A stretch of DNA of 64,000 nucleotides from Marinobacterium ramblicola (GTDB lineage Bacteria > Pseudomonadota > Gammaproteobacteria > Pseudomonadales > Balneatricaceae), in contig NZ_JAHREP010000005.1 in NCBI RefSeq assembly GCF_019084545.1, positions 159,465-223,464 on the forward strand, in the 5' to 3' direction. Under the pieces are notes generated by a model that was not told where the DNA came from, did not search any database, and saw only the letters and a program-made list of their open reading frames with translations. The translations under genes and the position numbers were made by a program. This document shows positions 63,090-64,000 of the stretch, piece by piece. Within the stretch, counting starts at the first letter, position 1. Every line of letters starts with the position of its first letter.

Positions 63090-63992
63090 ATGGTTAGCCG
63101 TTCAGGTTATCGATTACCGGCGTTGACGCATCGATCCGATGGCGGCTGGCGCCGGGTCGGGTTTGAGCTGGAGTTCTCCGGGATAGGTCTGGAGCAGACG
63201 GTATCCGCCATCTGCCAGGCGCTGAAGGCGACGCCCGGCGAGGGCACGGCGGCGCAGCAGAGGATCGAGGTCCCTGACCTGGGCGAGTTTCAGGTCGAGC
63301 TGGACTGGGCGTTTCTTAAACGGGTCGCTGCTGAACAGTCCACCGAGTCGGGGCCGGACTGGGTGCAGCCGCTGAGCCAGGCCGCCGAGGTGCTGGTGCC
63401 GGTGGAGGTTGTTTGCCCCCCTATCTCCGTCGCGGAGCTGGATCGGCTGGATCCGCTAGTGAGTGCGCTGCGTGCGGCGGGCGCTCAGGGTACCGAAGAG
63501 TCGCTGCTGGCGGCCTATGGTGTGCATATTAACCCTGAGCTGCCGGCCCTCGATGCGCCCGTGCTCAGTGCCTACCTGCGTGCATTCTGCCTGTTGCAGT
63601 GGTGGCTGGTGGAGCACCATGAGGTCAATCTGGCACGCAAGATCAGCCCCTATATCGACCTCTATCCGGAGGCCTACGTAGAGTGGGTGCTGGATAGGAA
63701 GGCGCCGGATATGGAACGGATCTTCGCTGACTATCTGCAGCACAATGCCACCCGCAACCGGGCGCTCGATCTGCTGCCGCTGCTGGCCCACATCGACGAG
63801 CAGCGGGTCCGGTCGGTGGTCGATGATCCGCGCATCAAATCCCGCCCGACCTTTCATTACCGGCTGCCCAACTGCCATATCGAACGTCCGGACTGGGCGC
63901 TGTCGAGTAGCTGGAACACCTGGTGTCAGTGCCGGTTGCTAAAGTCCCCAAAATCGCAACTTGAGATGTCCCCTCCACCGAGGCATCAATAA
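63090..63992 (+). pseudogene. Amidoligase-family gene with a replaced 3' end
   Basis: Codons 1 to about 280 encode an amidoligase (ATP-grasp-like family, PF12224 type): RVGFELEFSGIGLEQT, VPVEVVCPPIS, YGVHINPELPALD, NATRNRALDLLPLL and RPTFHYRLPNC. After WNTWC (near 63930) the family sequence is lost and a short unrelated tail follows. The DNA there repeats GTCCCC and TGAGATGTCCCC, which look like insertion-sequence end repeats. An insertion probably cut off the last 40 or so residues. These enzymes form amide or peptide bonds with Glu-like groups; the partner is outside the window. Confidence 0.7.
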
Positions 63993-64000
63993 ACCGACTT

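Overview
The window is a GC-rich chromosome segment from a facultatively anaerobic, nitrate-respiring gammaproteobacterium. It resembles sulfur-oxidising Chromatiales such as Sedimenticola or Thiodiazotropha relatives; that placement is inferred from gene content and repeat style, not demonstrated. The central theme is life with nitrate and without oxygen. The window holds a narGHJI nitrate reductase operon with its parvulin and molybdenum-cofactor genes, NarX/NarL, three NarK-type transporters, a NirC-type nitrite channel, O2-independent ubiquinone synthesis (ubiT, ubiUV), a class III ribonucleotide reductase, a DNR-like regulator, a hemerythrin and an Aer-like receptor.

Layout. 0-9 kb: DUF3883 protein, then a nitrogen-assimilation operon nirC / kinase-phosphatase / cynS (minus strand), a three-domain acyl-ligase / carrier / acyltransferase, and nasR. 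9-15 kb: ubiUV, ubiT, and nrdD with its glycyl-radical tail encoded by a separate 49-aa gene, then nrdG. 15-18 kb: small accessory genes and a LysR/GST pair. 18-27 kb: a type I restriction island (hsdM, hsdS, a DUF262 remnant, fic, hsdR, a YgjP-like protease). 27-39 kb: second kinase-phosphatase with narK, a lipoprotein pair, narXL, narK1K2. 39-44.5 kb: a minus-strand operon pqqA, pqqD, pqqE, a 34-aa membrane peptide, a PuuD-like membrane protein, a SerC-like aminotransferase, a dihydroorotate-dehydrogenase-like protein and ycaQ. 45-58.4 kb: narGHJI, ppiC, beta-carbonic anhydrase, moaA, dnr, a DGC-domain protein, moaB, moeA, mobA. 58.4-64 kb: hemerythrin, two CBS proteins, Aer-like receptor, LuxR regulator and an amidoligase gene broken at its 3' end.

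Regulation can be read from the sequence. FNR-type boxes precede ubiU, ubiT/nrdD, narK, narK1, narG, moaA, hemerythrin and probably the first CBS gene. At narG, narK and narK1 a NarL-like palindrome lies exactly 52 bp (centre to centre) upstream of the FNR box; ubiU has a related palindrome at the same distance. The nirC operon shows a sigma-54 promoter followed by two hexaloop hairpins, the second overlapping a terminator. This is the layout expected for antitermination by the NIT-ANTAR protein NasR encoded 3 kb away. nrdD carries two NrdR boxes 32 bp apart.

The points most worth a second look are the pqqADE operon that lacks pqqB/pqqC here but carries divergent SerC-like and PyrD-like enzymes, the split NrdD, the repeated NarL-52-FNR promoter grammar, and the two PP2C-kinase fusions each paired with a nitrate or nitrite transporter.
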